64,000 nucleotides of DNA. It comes from Elusimicrobiota bacterium. GTDB taxonomy: Bacteria > Elusimicrobiota > Elusimicrobia > UBA1565 > UBA9628. Location: NCBI GenBank assembly GCA_027452025.1, contig DAIDHI010000088.1, positions 1 to 64,000 on the forward strand, in the 5' to 3' direction. The notes under the pieces are model-generated. The model had not been told where the DNA came from, did not search any database, and was given only the letters and a program-made list of their open reading frames with translations. The translations under genes and the position numbers were made by a program. Of this stretch, positions 49,169-57,406 are shown piece by piece (the first letter of the stretch is position 1; each line of letters begins with the position of its first letter).

Positions 49169-51712
49169 CTACGATAAATCCTCGGCGGGCAGCCGCACGG
49201 TCAGGCAGGCTCCGGCGCCGGGGAGGTTGGCGGCTTCGATGTCGCCGCCGCCCCGCCGTAAGAGCTTGCGGGCCAGGGCCAGCCCGAGTCCGAGGCGGCC
49301 CTTCTTTGTCGAGGAGAAAGGCGCGAAAGGCTTTTCCAAGTAGTCCTTCGGCAAGCCCTCGCCGGAGTCGGCGATCGTCAGCAGCACCCGGCCGGACGCC
49401 TCGTCGTAGGCGAGCTTGACGCTCAGCGGCCCTCCGCCGGGCATGGCGTCATAGGCGTTGCGCAAAATCTGGTTGAGGGCGCTGCGCAGCGTTTCGGGAT
49501 GGACCTTGACCGAGGGCAGCTTGGGCGCGAAAGAGCGCTTGACGGCGATCTTGCGCCTCTTGAAGGCCGGACGCCAGGCCGCAAGCAGAGCGTCGACGAG
49601 GACCTCCGCCTTTGCGGGCGCGGTCTTGATCTCTCCCTCGCTCATGAACTCGGCGAGGTTGCGCAGCAGGTCGTTGGCCTCGGCAAGCGCGGCCGTGGTC
49701 AGCCGCGCGAGGGCTTTCGGTCCTTCGGGCAGGGACGCCGCCGAAAGCTGGCGCAAGCGCCCGTAAGCCGCGGCGACCGGATCGCGCAGCCGCGCGACGA
49801 TGTCCTGCCAGTCGGGGGCTTTTTCGGCCTCCGCAGCGCGCGCGGCGGCCGCGGCCCTCTCGGCTTCGGCCTTTTCGGCGGCCCGCGCCACCTCCGCGGC
49901 GGCGGCCTCCGTGGAATCGATGGACGCCTGCAGGCTCGCCAGCGTCTGCTGCAGCTTCTGCTCGATCTCGGCGGCCCGGCGCCTGACCTTGGCCTCCTCG
50001 TCGCGGGCCTGGGAGGCCTGCGCCATGGCGGCTTCGACGCGGGAGCGCATGTCCTCCACGTCGGCCTGCATCTTCGAGACTTCTTCGCGGCGCGCCTCGG
50101 CCAGGCCGAGCGCCTCCGATGCCTGCCGCCGCAGAAGCTGGCCTTCCTGGCGCAACTCCTCTTCTCGCTTCTCTATCTGCGCGATCTGCGCCAGGAGCCG
50201 GGCGATCTCCTCCTCCCGTTCGGCGGCGCGCCCTTCGGCCTCCGCGGTGCGGTTGCGCAGGCGCACTTCCTCCTCGAGAAGGAGCTTCTCGCGCTCCAGC
50301 TGCTTGCGGCGCTCCCCTTCCAGTCCCTCCGCCTGCCGCGCCAAGGCCAAGTGCGCCTGGTCGAGCTGGGCCAGATCGGCCTTGGCGCGCAAGAGGTCCT
50401 TCTCCGCGCGCCGGCAGCGCGCCGCGGCGTCGTCGAAACCTTTGCGGGCGCCGTCGAGCGCCTTTTGGAGGATCTCGTTGTCGTTCTTGAGCCGGGCCGC
50501 CTCCCTGTCGAATAGCGCCTGTTCCTCGACCAGCCGCTTCTCGAGCTGCGCCGTATTTTCGCCCAGGACGGAGAGCTCCTTCTGGCCGCGATCGAAGTAG
50601 GCCAGCAGCTCGGCGTGCTCCCTGCGGGCGGCCTCGAGCGCCTCGGCGCGCGCCGCGGCCTCGCCTTGGGCTTGCTGCAGGAGCGCGGACAGCCTCTGGC
50701 GCTCGCGCTGAGCGTCTTTCCAGCGAGCTTCGTCCTCGACGCGCGCACGGCGTTCGTCGCGCTCGCGCTCCAAGACGGCTATCGCCTCGGCCTGTCGCGC
50801 CGCCTCGCGCTTCAGGGCCTCTTGATCGCGCCTGGCCTGCGCGAGCGCGGCCTCCAGTCGCTCGATCTCAGAGCCGAGGCCTTGGCCGTCCCGGCGGGCG
50901 GCATCGCAGCTCTGGCGCCAATGCTCGGACTGACGGCGCGCCTCCTCAAGCGATCCCTTGAGGAACTCCAGCTCCTTGGAGAGCACGGCGATGCGCCCCT
51001 CGCGCGCGGCGACGAGGTCTTGAGCGGCCTCGAGTGCCTCGGGGGCTCCGGCCGCGGGCGACGCCGCGGCCTCGGCCCGGGCGGCCTTCCAGCGGCGGTC
51101 GAGATCCTCGAGGAGCCGGCGCAGAGTGGGCAGGAGCAGCGAGCGATCGGAGCCGGCGGCTCTGCGCTCGAGCTCCGGAAGCGAAACCGAAGTGATCCAG
51201 CGCCAAATGCGGTCGACCGCCTGGCGCTCGCGCTCGGCGTCGCTTTCTCCGGCGAGCGTTCGCTCCCACTGAGCCGCGACGCCGGCGAGCTTGGCGCGCA
51301 GGGCGGCCAGGCTGCCGTCCGGCAGCGGCGCTCCGGAAGACGTGCGCTCGCGCAGGAGGCGCCAGCCCTCCTGGACGCGCTCGAGCTCCGAGAGCGCCCT
51401 CTCGCGGTCGCCGTCGAGGGCGAGCTGGCGCTCCTCGAGCTCGCGCAAAGCCGTCTCGACGCGCAAGGCTCGGGCCTCGATCTCGTTGCGCTGGCGCAGG
51501 GACGCCGGATCGTCGATCGCGGGCCCTTCGCCGCCCTCGGCCCAGGCGGCCAGCAGATCGCGCAGGGCTTCGAGCGACCGCCGCAATCCGCGCCAGGCCG
51601 CGGCCGGGGCCGCGCGGCCGGGAGCGCCGCGCAGCGAGCGCTTGATGTGGCGCAGATGGGCTTGCGCTTGAAGCAGCTCCTGCCGCGCGTCCTGAAGTCC
51701 CTCTGGCTCCAT
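49169..51712 (-). CDS. giant coiled-coil protein with degenerate histidine-kinase core
   Basis: 847 residues from the ATG at 51712. Residues about 80-630 are nearly unbroken charged coiled coil (Glu/Arg/Ala/Leu/Gln heptads) with no Gly/Pro breaks for long stretches. Residues about 634-690 resemble a HisKA dimerisation helix, but the phospho-acceptor position reads IVARLRDPVAAAYG where active kinases have the pattern SHELRxPL: the His is absent. A good HATPase_c domain follows (N box LNQILRNAYDAMPGGG, DSGEGLP, GLGLALARKLL). It may bind ATP without autophosphorylating, or act on another protein's His. Its position after the FliF-FliG fusion suggests a scaffold or controller of that motor. Confidence 0.85.
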   Translation of the reverse strand: MEPEGLQDARQELLQAQAHLRHIKRSLRGAPGRAAPAAAWRGLRRSLEALRDLLAAWAEGGEGPAIDDPASLRQRNEIEARALRVETALRELEERQLALDGDRERALSELERVQEGWRLLRERTSSGAPLPDGSLAALRAKLAGVAAQWERTLAGESDAERERQAVDRIWRWITSVSLPELERRAAGSDRSLLLPTLRRLLEDLDRRWKAARAEAAASPAAGAPEALEAAQDLVAAREGRIAVLSKELEFLKGSLEEARRQSEHWRQSCDAARRDGQGLGSEIERLEAALAQARRDQEALKREAARQAEAIAVLERERDERRARVEDEARWKDAQRERQRLSALLQQAQGEAAARAEALEAARREHAELLAYFDRGQKELSVLGENTAQLEKRLVEEQALFDREAARLKNDNEILQKALDGARKGFDDAAARCRRAEKDLLRAKADLAQLDQAHLALARQAEGLEGERRKQLEREKLLLEEEVRLRNRTAEAEGRAAEREEEIARLLAQIAQIEKREEELRQEGQLLRRQASEALGLAEARREEVSKMQADVEDMRSRVEAAMAQASQARDEEAKVRRRAAEIEQKLQQTLASLQASIDSTEAAAAEVARAAEKAEAERAAAAARAAEAEKAPDWQDIVARLRDPVAAAYGRLRQLSAASLPEGPKALARLTTAALAEANDLLRNLAEFMSEGEIKTAPAKAEVLVDALLAAWRPAFKRRKIAVKRSFAPKLPSVKVHPETLRSALNQILRNAYDAMPGGGPLSVKLAYDEASGRVLLTIADSGEGLPKDYLEKPFAPFSSTKKGRLGLGLALARKLLRRGGGDIEAANLPGAGACLTVRLPAEDLS

Positions 51713-51717
51713 GGCCG

Positions 51718-53541
51718 TCAGACCAGGTCCGAGCTGCCCGCCTTGGTCAGGGCGATTTCCCCGCGGCCGGCCATCTCGTAAGCCTGGGCCAGGACCTTGC
51801 CGCGAGCTTCGAGCACCTTGGCGCGCGGCTGCGGCGTCTCCATCGCCTCGCGGATCAGGGATTGGGTGCCGGGAAGAAGCTGTTCCAGGATGCGGTCGAC
51901 CATCTCCTGGGGCGCGCCGCGCAGGGCCAGGCCCCAATCCGGGTAGGTCACGGCCATGATCAGGCGGCGCAGGTCCGTGGGCTTGAGCCAGCCGATGTCC
52001 TCGAAGGAGAACAGGTTGCGGCCGATCTCCTGCGCGGCCTGCGGGCTGGCGCTCATCAGGTCGTTGATGAGGGCCTCTCGTTCGCCCAGCGGCAGGCGGC
52101 TGAGGATATCGGTCAGCCGGCCGGCTCCGTAGACGCCGAACTCGACGATGGCCTTGAGGCGGTTCTCGATGATGTTGAGCCGCTCGGGGTCGGCCATCGT
52201 CAGGCCGGCCATGGCCCGGGAAACGGCCATTTGGCGCGCCTGAGGCATGGCCGCGAACATGGTCGTCGCCATCTCCGGGGAAGCCTCGGTGAGATAGCCG
52301 AACAGCACGGCCAGGTCCTGCGGAGACTCGGTGAGCAGGAGCTTTCCCATTTCGGCCGGGGCCTTCTTGGACAGGAAATCGAACCGTTGCCCGAGCGCCG
52401 GCGCAGCCGGCGCTTCCCCGTCCTTGGGCTTATCGGCGGCGCCTTCCTCCGCCGCGACGCCGCCCTCGATCAGGTCGGGGATGCCCTCGCCTTCCAACTG
52501 CCCGATTTCCGGGGTCTGATCGGCCAAAGCCGCCTGCTTCTCGGCTTCCCGTTCGCGCCAGAGGCGGCCGAGCTCGTCGACGAAGCGGCGCGTCAGGCGC
52601 GAGGCCGTCAGATAGAGGGCAAGGGCCAGGAGGATGATGAGCAGCGAGACGGCGGCGACGCGCAGTTCTGTGCGCATGGACTGAGGCTGTTTGAGATATT
52701 GCAGGAAGTCCTGCAGGGTCATCTTCCAGTAGGGCATCAGCGGCGCGCGGACGATGGAGATCTCGTCGCCGCGCGCGGTGTCGATGTGGAAGAGGTCGGG
52801 CAGCACCTTGGCGGCGGCGGCGGCTTTGGCGTCGGGCAGCTTCGAGTCGAGGACGCAGGTGACCTTCAGCCGCTTGATGATGAAGCCGCTGACGCGCAGC
52901 GTCTCCTCCCGGTCTTTCTGAAAGAAGTCGAAGCGGGGCGGCGTCGTGATCGTCTGCTGCGCGGGCGCCGGAGGCGCCGCCGCCGGCTGCTGCGGTGAAG
53001 CGTCTCCCGGCAGGGGCGGCGCCAAGCCGACGTCCTGGATGTAGCCCGGAAGGTCCACGGGGCCGTCCGGCTTTTGCGCGGCAGGCGCAGCGGCTTCCCC
53101 GGGCGGCGCGTTGGCCGAGACAGCGGCGTTGTTGGTCACCGTCGTCGTCTGCCCGGGCAGATAGATGGGCGTCAGGATCTCGGTCTGCGTATGAGTGCGG
53201 CTGCGCTCGCCTTCGACGTTGACGAGCAGCTTCGCTCGTCCCGGGCCGAGCATCGCGGTCAGGAAAGCCTCTCCGGCCTGGGTCAGCTGCTGGGCGACCT
53301 GGGCTTCCTCCGGGGTGGGCACGGCGTAGAGTTGAGTGCTCGGCGGCGCGTCCGGCAGCGCGGGACTCGCGCCTCCGGCGGGAGGCGGAGCCGGCGTCTG
53401 GGCCTGGGCCTGGGACTGGCCCGCGGCGGCGCCTGACGGCGCCGCCCAAAGAGCCTGCGCGGCGCCTAGACAGCACAATGACAACGCCAGCGCCCGCGAA
53501 AGATCGCGCTTCACGGCCAGAGTATAGGCCCGGGCCATCAC
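51718..53541 (-). CDS. FliF-FliG fusion protein (MS-ring plus rotor switch domain)
   Basis: 607 residues counted from the GTG at 53541; the ATG at 53538 is equally possible. After a signal peptide or first helix (about 1-33), residues about 75-285 resemble the C-terminal periplasmic part of FliF: FLTAMLGPGRAKLLVNVEGE is like the ring-building motif, and VTCVLDSKLPDAKAAAAAKVLPDLFHIDTARGDEISIVRAPL matches the end of the FliF domain. A membrane helix (294-313) is followed by a linker and a FliG middle and C-terminal domain (about 390-600): TESPQDLAVLFGYL replaces the usual EHPQ motif, and NLFSFEDIGWLKPTDLRRLIMAV and LALRGAPQEMVDRILEQL match the torque-generating domain. FliF ring domains 1 and 2 are missing. 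Natural fusion in one frame, with no stop or frameshift. Confidence 0.85.
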   Translation of the reverse strand: MMARAYTLAVKRDLSRALALSLCCLGAAQALWAAPSGAAAGQSQAQAQTPAPPPAGGASPALPDAPPSTQLYAVPTPEEAQVAQQLTQAGEAFLTAMLGPGRAKLLVNVEGERSRTHTQTEILTPIYLPGQTTTVTNNAAVSANAPPGEAAAPAAQKPDGPVDLPGYIQDVGLAPPLPGDASPQQPAAAPPAPAQQTITTPPRFDFFQKDREETLRVSGFIIKRLKVTCVLDSKLPDAKAAAAAKVLPDLFHIDTARGDEISIVRAPLMPYWKMTLQDFLQYLKQPQSMRTELRVAAVSLLIILLALALYLTASRLTRRFVDELGRLWREREAEKQAALADQTPEIGQLEGEGIPDLIEGGVAAEEGAADKPKDGEAPAAPALGQRFDFLSKKAPAEMGKLLLTESPQDLAVLFGYLTEASPEMATTMFAAMPQARQMAVSRAMAGLTMADPERLNIIENRLKAIVEFGVYGAGRLTDILSRLPLGEREALINDLMSASPQAAQEIGRNLFSFEDIGWLKPTDLRRLIMAVTYPDWGLALRGAPQEMVDRILEQLLPGTQSLIREAMETPQPRAKVLEARGKVLAQAYEMAGRGEIALTKAGSSDLV

Positions 53542-53544
53542 AGA

Positions 53545-53572
53545 ATTATTGCGGTTTTCCTTAATAAGTCAA
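53545..53572 (-). promoter_or_regulatory. promoter of the FliF-FliG operon
   Basis: Minus-strand TTGACT (53567-53572) and AATAAT (53545-53550) are 16 bases apart; an alternative TAATTC has 18. The promoter lies at the end of the upstream kinase gene and only a few bases before the start codon. Confidence 0.5.
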
Positions 53573-54948
53573 GAGGCGGCGGCGGGCTGCTGCGGGGACG
53601 CGGGGTTGACGGCGGCGGGCCCCCGGGACAGGGGCAGCCGGAAGTAGAAGCGGCTTCCGCGCCCTAGTTCCGACTGCAGCCCCACCGTCCCGCCGTGCAT
53701 CTCGATGATCGACTTGGAGATCGCCAGTCCGAGGCCGACGCCGGTCGCCCGCAGGGGGTTGGCCACGCGCTGGAAAGGGGCGAAGACCCGGCCGATGTCC
53801 TGCGCGGCGATGCCGACGCCGGAGTCGTTGACGGAGCATTCCAGGCAGTCCTCCTTGCGCCGCAGATCCACCTGGATCTTTCCCCCGGCCTTCGTGAACT
53901 TGAGCGCGTTCGAGAGGAAGTTCGTCAGCACGTGCGCGATCAGGTCGGGATCGGCGTTGACCCTCGCAAGCCCCGGCTCGATGTGGCAGCTCAAGGCGAG
54001 GCCGGCGTTTTGGGCGCTGGGCGCGAAGAATTGCGCGGTATCCTGGACGATCTCCGAGACGTCGCAGGAGCGCGGAGAGAAGTCCAGCTTGCCGCGCTCG
54101 ATCTTGGCCATATCGAGCAGGTTGGTCACGAAGTGGCTCAGGCGCCGGGCGTTGTTTTGGACGCGCTCCAAAGCGGCCCGGTCCTGGTCGCTCAAGCGGT
54201 CCGGCGAGGCGAGCAGCTCCTTGACGTAGGCTTCGATGGCGCCCAACGGCGAGCGCAGCTCGTGGGTGACCGAGGCGACGAACGTTTTCTTGAGCTTGTC
54301 GAGCTCCTGGAGGCGCTCCGACATGAGGTTGAATCCCGCTCCGAGCCGGCCGATCTCATCGTAGCCCAGCGGCGGGATTTTCTCGCCGAGCTTCCCCTCC
54401 CCGATGTCGGCCAGCGCTCTCTGGATGATCACGACGCGTCGAGTCAGCGTCCAGCTCAGCGGAAGCGCGATGACGAGGGCGAGGAAGGCCACGACCGCCC
54501 CCGCTCGTCCGACGTCGCGCAGCAGCGATCCGAGCGCCTGACGCTCGAGGTCGCTGATCGCCGCGCGGGAAAAGCCGATCTCCGTTTTGAGAGGGCTGGC
54601 CACGGCCGGCGCAGGGTTCGGCAGGGCCTCCTCGACCAAAACGGCGGAATCGTCCTTGTCCTGATCGCCGACGGTCTCCCACTTGCCGTCGATGAAGGCG
54701 CGGCAGCGCAGCACCTCCTTGTGCTCGCGCCGCAGCGCTTGGAGGTAGTCGAGCAGCATCAGCGGGTCTCGGGCGAGCAGGGATTCGGATTCGAGACGAG
54801 CCACGCTCTGGACGAGGAGCTCGCGCTTGTCACGCTGGTCGGAGCGCAGGCTCGAATACTGCAGCGAGACAAACACCATCCCGGCCGCCAGCGTGGCCGC
54901 GGCGATGGCCGCCGTCAGGATCAGGGCGAGCTTGAGGCGGATGCTCAT
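53569..54948 (-). CDS. membrane sensor histidine kinase with HAMP domain
   Basis: 459 residues. Two membrane helices (about 8-30 and 145-168) enclose a small periplasmic sensor domain of about 110 residues. A HAMP linker (ALADIGEGKLGEKIPPLGYDEIGRL) and the kinase core follow: phospho-acceptor in SVTHELRSPLGAIEAYVK, N box NFLSNALKFTKAGG, DSGVGIA and GVGLGLAISKS. The C-terminus ends in an Ala/Pro tail. It overlaps the upstream PorV-like gene by four bases (ATGA), so it belongs to the outer-membrane-protein operon, and the motor operon starts right behind it. Confidence 0.92.
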   Translation of the reverse strand: MSIRLKLALILTAAIAAATLAAGMVFVSLQYSSLRSDQRDKRELLVQSVARLESESLLARDPLMLLDYLQALRREHKEVLRCRAFIDGKWETVGDQDKDDSAVLVEEALPNPAPAVASPLKTEIGFSRAAISDLERQALGSLLRDVGRAGAVVAFLALVIALPLSWTLTRRVVIIQRALADIGEGKLGEKIPPLGYDEIGRLGAGFNLMSERLQELDKLKKTFVASVTHELRSPLGAIEAYVKELLASPDRLSDQDRAALERVQNNARRLSHFVTNLLDMAKIERGKLDFSPRSCDVSEIVQDTAQFFAPSAQNAGLALSCHIEPGLARVNADPDLIAHVLTNFLSNALKFTKAGGKIQVDLRRKEDCLECSVNDSGVGIAAQDIGRVFAPFQRVANPLRATGVGLGLAISKSIIEMHGGTVGLQSELGRGSRFYFRLPLSRGPAAVNPASPQQPAAAS

Positions 54949-57017
54949 TGCTGGCCGCCCGGGAAGTAGGCGCGGGTGCTGGGGACGCGCTGCTGGATGC
55001 GCTCCAGCGCCTTCTGGGCCTGCTCGTTATTGGGGTCGATCTGCAGGATGCGCATGAACATCGCCATCGCCTGCAGATACTCCCCGCGCGCGTAGTGCTC
55101 GACGCCCTTCTGGTAGAGGTCGGCCACCTCGCGCGGGTCGCTCGCGCTCGCGGCCTGCGCGGCCGCGGGCGCGGCGTAGGGCTGAGGCGCGGCGCCCTGC
55201 TGCGGCGCGGCTTCGTTGAGAAGGGTGGCCTGGATCGAGCCCGGCGCCTCTTGCGCGCCCGGAGCCTGGGCGGCGCCGCCCGACGGGTTCGCCGGCGCGC
55301 CGGCGCCCATCTTTTGGTCGGCCACGCGGATGTAATCCTGCATCGACTGCTGCTCGGCCGTGTTGGTCTCCAAAGGCATGGCTTTCTGCCACATCTCCAC
55401 GGCCTTCTTGAAGTCGCCGGTGACGTAGTAGAGCGAGCCGAGACGCTCGGTGGCCATCAGGTTGCCGGGTTCGAGCTCGTGGATGTCGGCCAGGACGTCG
55501 CGCTCCCGGTCGCGATTGCCGTCCTTGTGGGCCTGGGCCACGCGGGCCTCGAGCCGGTCGAGGAAGCCTTGAGCGCTGTCCGGGGGCATGCGCTCGGCCT
55601 TGAGCTGGGTCATCTGCTCCAGGCGCTGCGTCAGCTTGTCGACGCGGTCGCTGGCCGGGTTGAGGCTCAGCGCGTAGGAGTCGTGCAGCATGGCCGTGCG
55701 ATCATTATTGAAGAGGAAGTTCTTGATGCCGGAGGCGACCTGGACTTCGTATTTCTCCGTCGGCGCGGGCAGGTCGGGATAGAAGTAGGCGGCCGCTTGC
55801 AGGCGCTGGCCCATCTTGATGAGCGAGTCGTCGACCTTCATGTCCTTTGTGATCTCGAGGAACTTGGCCTGCGCCTGCTGGAAGTGGCCCTGTTCGACGA
55901 GCTGGCGCACGGCCGCGAACTTGGGATCGCTCAAGTCGTGCGGCGCGCCGCCGGGCTCGTAGGGATACGGCTGCTGGTTGGAGCGGGCGTCGCGCAGCTT
56001 GCCGAGAAGCTCCCGCGTGATCTCATCTTCGGGAGTCGGGGCGCCGAAGTGGAAGGTGAGCGCGACGCGGTGCGTGCCCGCCGTGCCGGAGATGCCTCCC
56101 AGCGGCATCACAAATCCGTAATCGACCTCGATTTTATTGATGCGGTAGGAAAGGCCGATGGTCATCTGGCGCCACTGCTGGTCGCCGACGCCCAGGGAGC
56201 CCCGCACGCCGAACTGGCCGTAGTCGAGGCTGGGAAAGTAGCGCTCGGCGCCGACGATGAACTGCTTGGAGCGGGTGCCGTCCGGAGCCTCGTCGTAGTG
56301 GACGTCTCCGGTCAGGTCCATCCAAAGGCTCTTGTAGGAGACGCCGCCGTGGATGTTGAAGGGCAGCTGATCGCTGCCGGCAAATCCCACGTTGGGCTGC
56401 ATCAGGTGCTCGACGAAGAGGCCCGCTTGCCAGCGCCTCGGGAAGCGGTACATCAAGCCCAGGTCGGCGTCCGGCACGCTCTTGCTGCGCGTGCCGCTGA
56501 GCACGGGATCGGTGCCCAGGCCGCACTGGCCGTTGAGGCAGGCGCTGCTGGCCTCGGAGCCCGGATCGAAGGAGTGGTTGAGGTATTTGAGGTTGGCGCC
56601 CCAGTAGAGCTTGCTGCCCGAATCCCAGGCGTGCGCCTGGTGCGCGTAGGACAGGTAGACGCTCTGCTCGGCGTAAAGGCTGCTCAGGGCGAAGCGCTGG
56701 AAGGCCACGGCGACGGTGCCCTTGTCGCCGTTTTGGATGGGTTGCGCGTAGGCGAACTGCGAAAGCCCGAGGTCCGAGCCGTCGGAGAGGCCCGTGTAGA
56801 GCTGGGTATAGGAAAGCGACAACTGCGGCCGCTCGAGCTGCGCCAGGCCGGCCGGATTGTAGAACATCGCCCAGCTGTCGTCGGCCAGGCCCGTGACGGC
56901 GTTGCCCATGCCCGGATCCCGGGCGCCGGCGCCGAGGTCGTCGAAGGCGGCGAAGGAGGCCGTCGCCGCGAAGGCGAGGAGCGCCAAGAGCAGGACGGCG
57001 CGCGAGGCTTTGTTCAC
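54945..57017 (-). CDS. PorV/PorQ-type outer-membrane protein with C-terminal TPR repeats
   Basis: 690 residues with a GTG start overlapping the upstream stop. After the signal peptide the N-terminal 350 residues match UPF0164/PorV-like 14-strand barrels: FDDLGAGARDPGMGNAVTGLADDSWAMFYNPAGLAQLE is the family signature, and GGISGTAGTHRVALTFHFG ends the barrel. The remaining 340 residues hold TPR-like helices (LERLEARVAQAHKDGNRDRERDVLADIHELEP...; YQKGVEHYARGEYLQAMAMFMRILQIDPNNEQ) separated by a Pro/Ala/Gln-rich linker. PorV proteins are shuttles or partners in type IX secretion of C-terminal-domain proteins, and such proteins are encoded next to it. Confidence 0.83.
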   Translation of the reverse strand: MNKASRAVLLLALLAFAATASFAAFDDLGAGARDPGMGNAVTGLADDSWAMFYNPAGLAQLERPQLSLSYTQLYTGLSDGSDLGLSQFAYAQPIQNGDKGTVAVAFQRFALSSLYAEQSVYLSYAHQAHAWDSGSKLYWGANLKYLNHSFDPGSEASSACLNGQCGLGTDPVLSGTRSKSVPDADLGLMYRFPRRWQAGLFVEHLMQPNVGFAGSDQLPFNIHGGVSYKSLWMDLTGDVHYDEAPDGTRSKQFIVGAERYFPSLDYGQFGVRGSLGVGDQQWRQMTIGLSYRINKIEVDYGFVMPLGGISGTAGTHRVALTFHFGAPTPEDEITRELLGKLRDARSNQQPYPYEPGGAPHDLSDPKFAAVRQLVEQGHFQQAQAKFLEITKDMKVDDSLIKMGQRLQAAAYFYPDLPAPTEKYEVQVASGIKNFLFNNDRTAMLHDSYALSLNPASDRVDKLTQRLEQMTQLKAERMPPDSAQGFLDRLEARVAQAHKDGNRDRERDVLADIHELEPGNLMATERLGSLYYVTGDFKKAVEMWQKAMPLETNTAEQQSMQDYIRVADQKMGAGAPANPSGGAAQAPGAQEAPGSIQATLLNEAAPQQGAAPQPYAAPAAAQAASASDPREVADLYQKGVEHYARGEYLQAMAMFMRILQIDPNNEQAQKALERIQQRVPSTRAYFPGGQQ

Positions 57018-57406
57018 CGAATCACCACCACGGTGCCCGAGATGGTCTTGCTGCCGGCCGTGATCACGTAGATGTAGACGCCGCCGTGGTCGGCCCCCGA
57101 GCCGTCCCACGTCACCTTCGTCATATCCGGAGAGACGATCATGTCCGCGACCTTCCGGCCCTGGATGTCGTAAATCCTGCCGGAAACCGTCGAGAAGCTG
57201 TCGTTTTCGAGCGTGAAGACGATGTTGCGCTCCGTGCCGTTGGGCGCAAGGAAGCGGTTCGAGACGCTCTGCAGGGCGACGGCCTTGGGCGCGATCCCGC
57301 CCACGAAGCCCCGGGCCAGGCCGGCCAGCCCGAAAAGGGAGGCGAACATCCCCAGCCTCCCGGCCAGCCTCGCGCTCGTCTTCCTATGTTGTCGCAGCCT
57401 TTTCAT
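57014..57406 (-). CDS. short secreted protein consisting of one FlgD-Ig/CHU_C-like sorting domain
   Basis: 130 residues. A basic N-terminus and hydrophobic stretch (GMFASLFGLAGLARGF) precede a single Ig-like domain: FLAPNGTERNIVFTLEN, SGRIYDIQGRKVADM, WDGSGADHGGVYIYVI and a VVVIR terminus. This is the same C-terminal domain found at the end of the 714-residue neighbour but without any cargo. It may be a component of the surface machinery or an assembly substrate. Start codon overlaps the upstream gene's stop by four bases. Confidence 0.8.
   Translation of the reverse strand: MKRLRQHRKTSARLAGRLGMFASLFGLAGLARGFVGGIAPKAVALQSVSNRFLAPNGTERNIVFTLENDSFSTVSGRIYDIQGRKVADMIVSPDMTKVTWDGSGADHGGVYIYVITAGSKTISGTVVVIR

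Noticed and set aside
54948-57071. 707-residue plus-strand frame across the PorV-like gene
   Set aside because: Shadow of the minus-strand gene; Val/Gly/Arg/Leu-rich and no recognisable motif, while the minus strand has a signal peptide and family signature.
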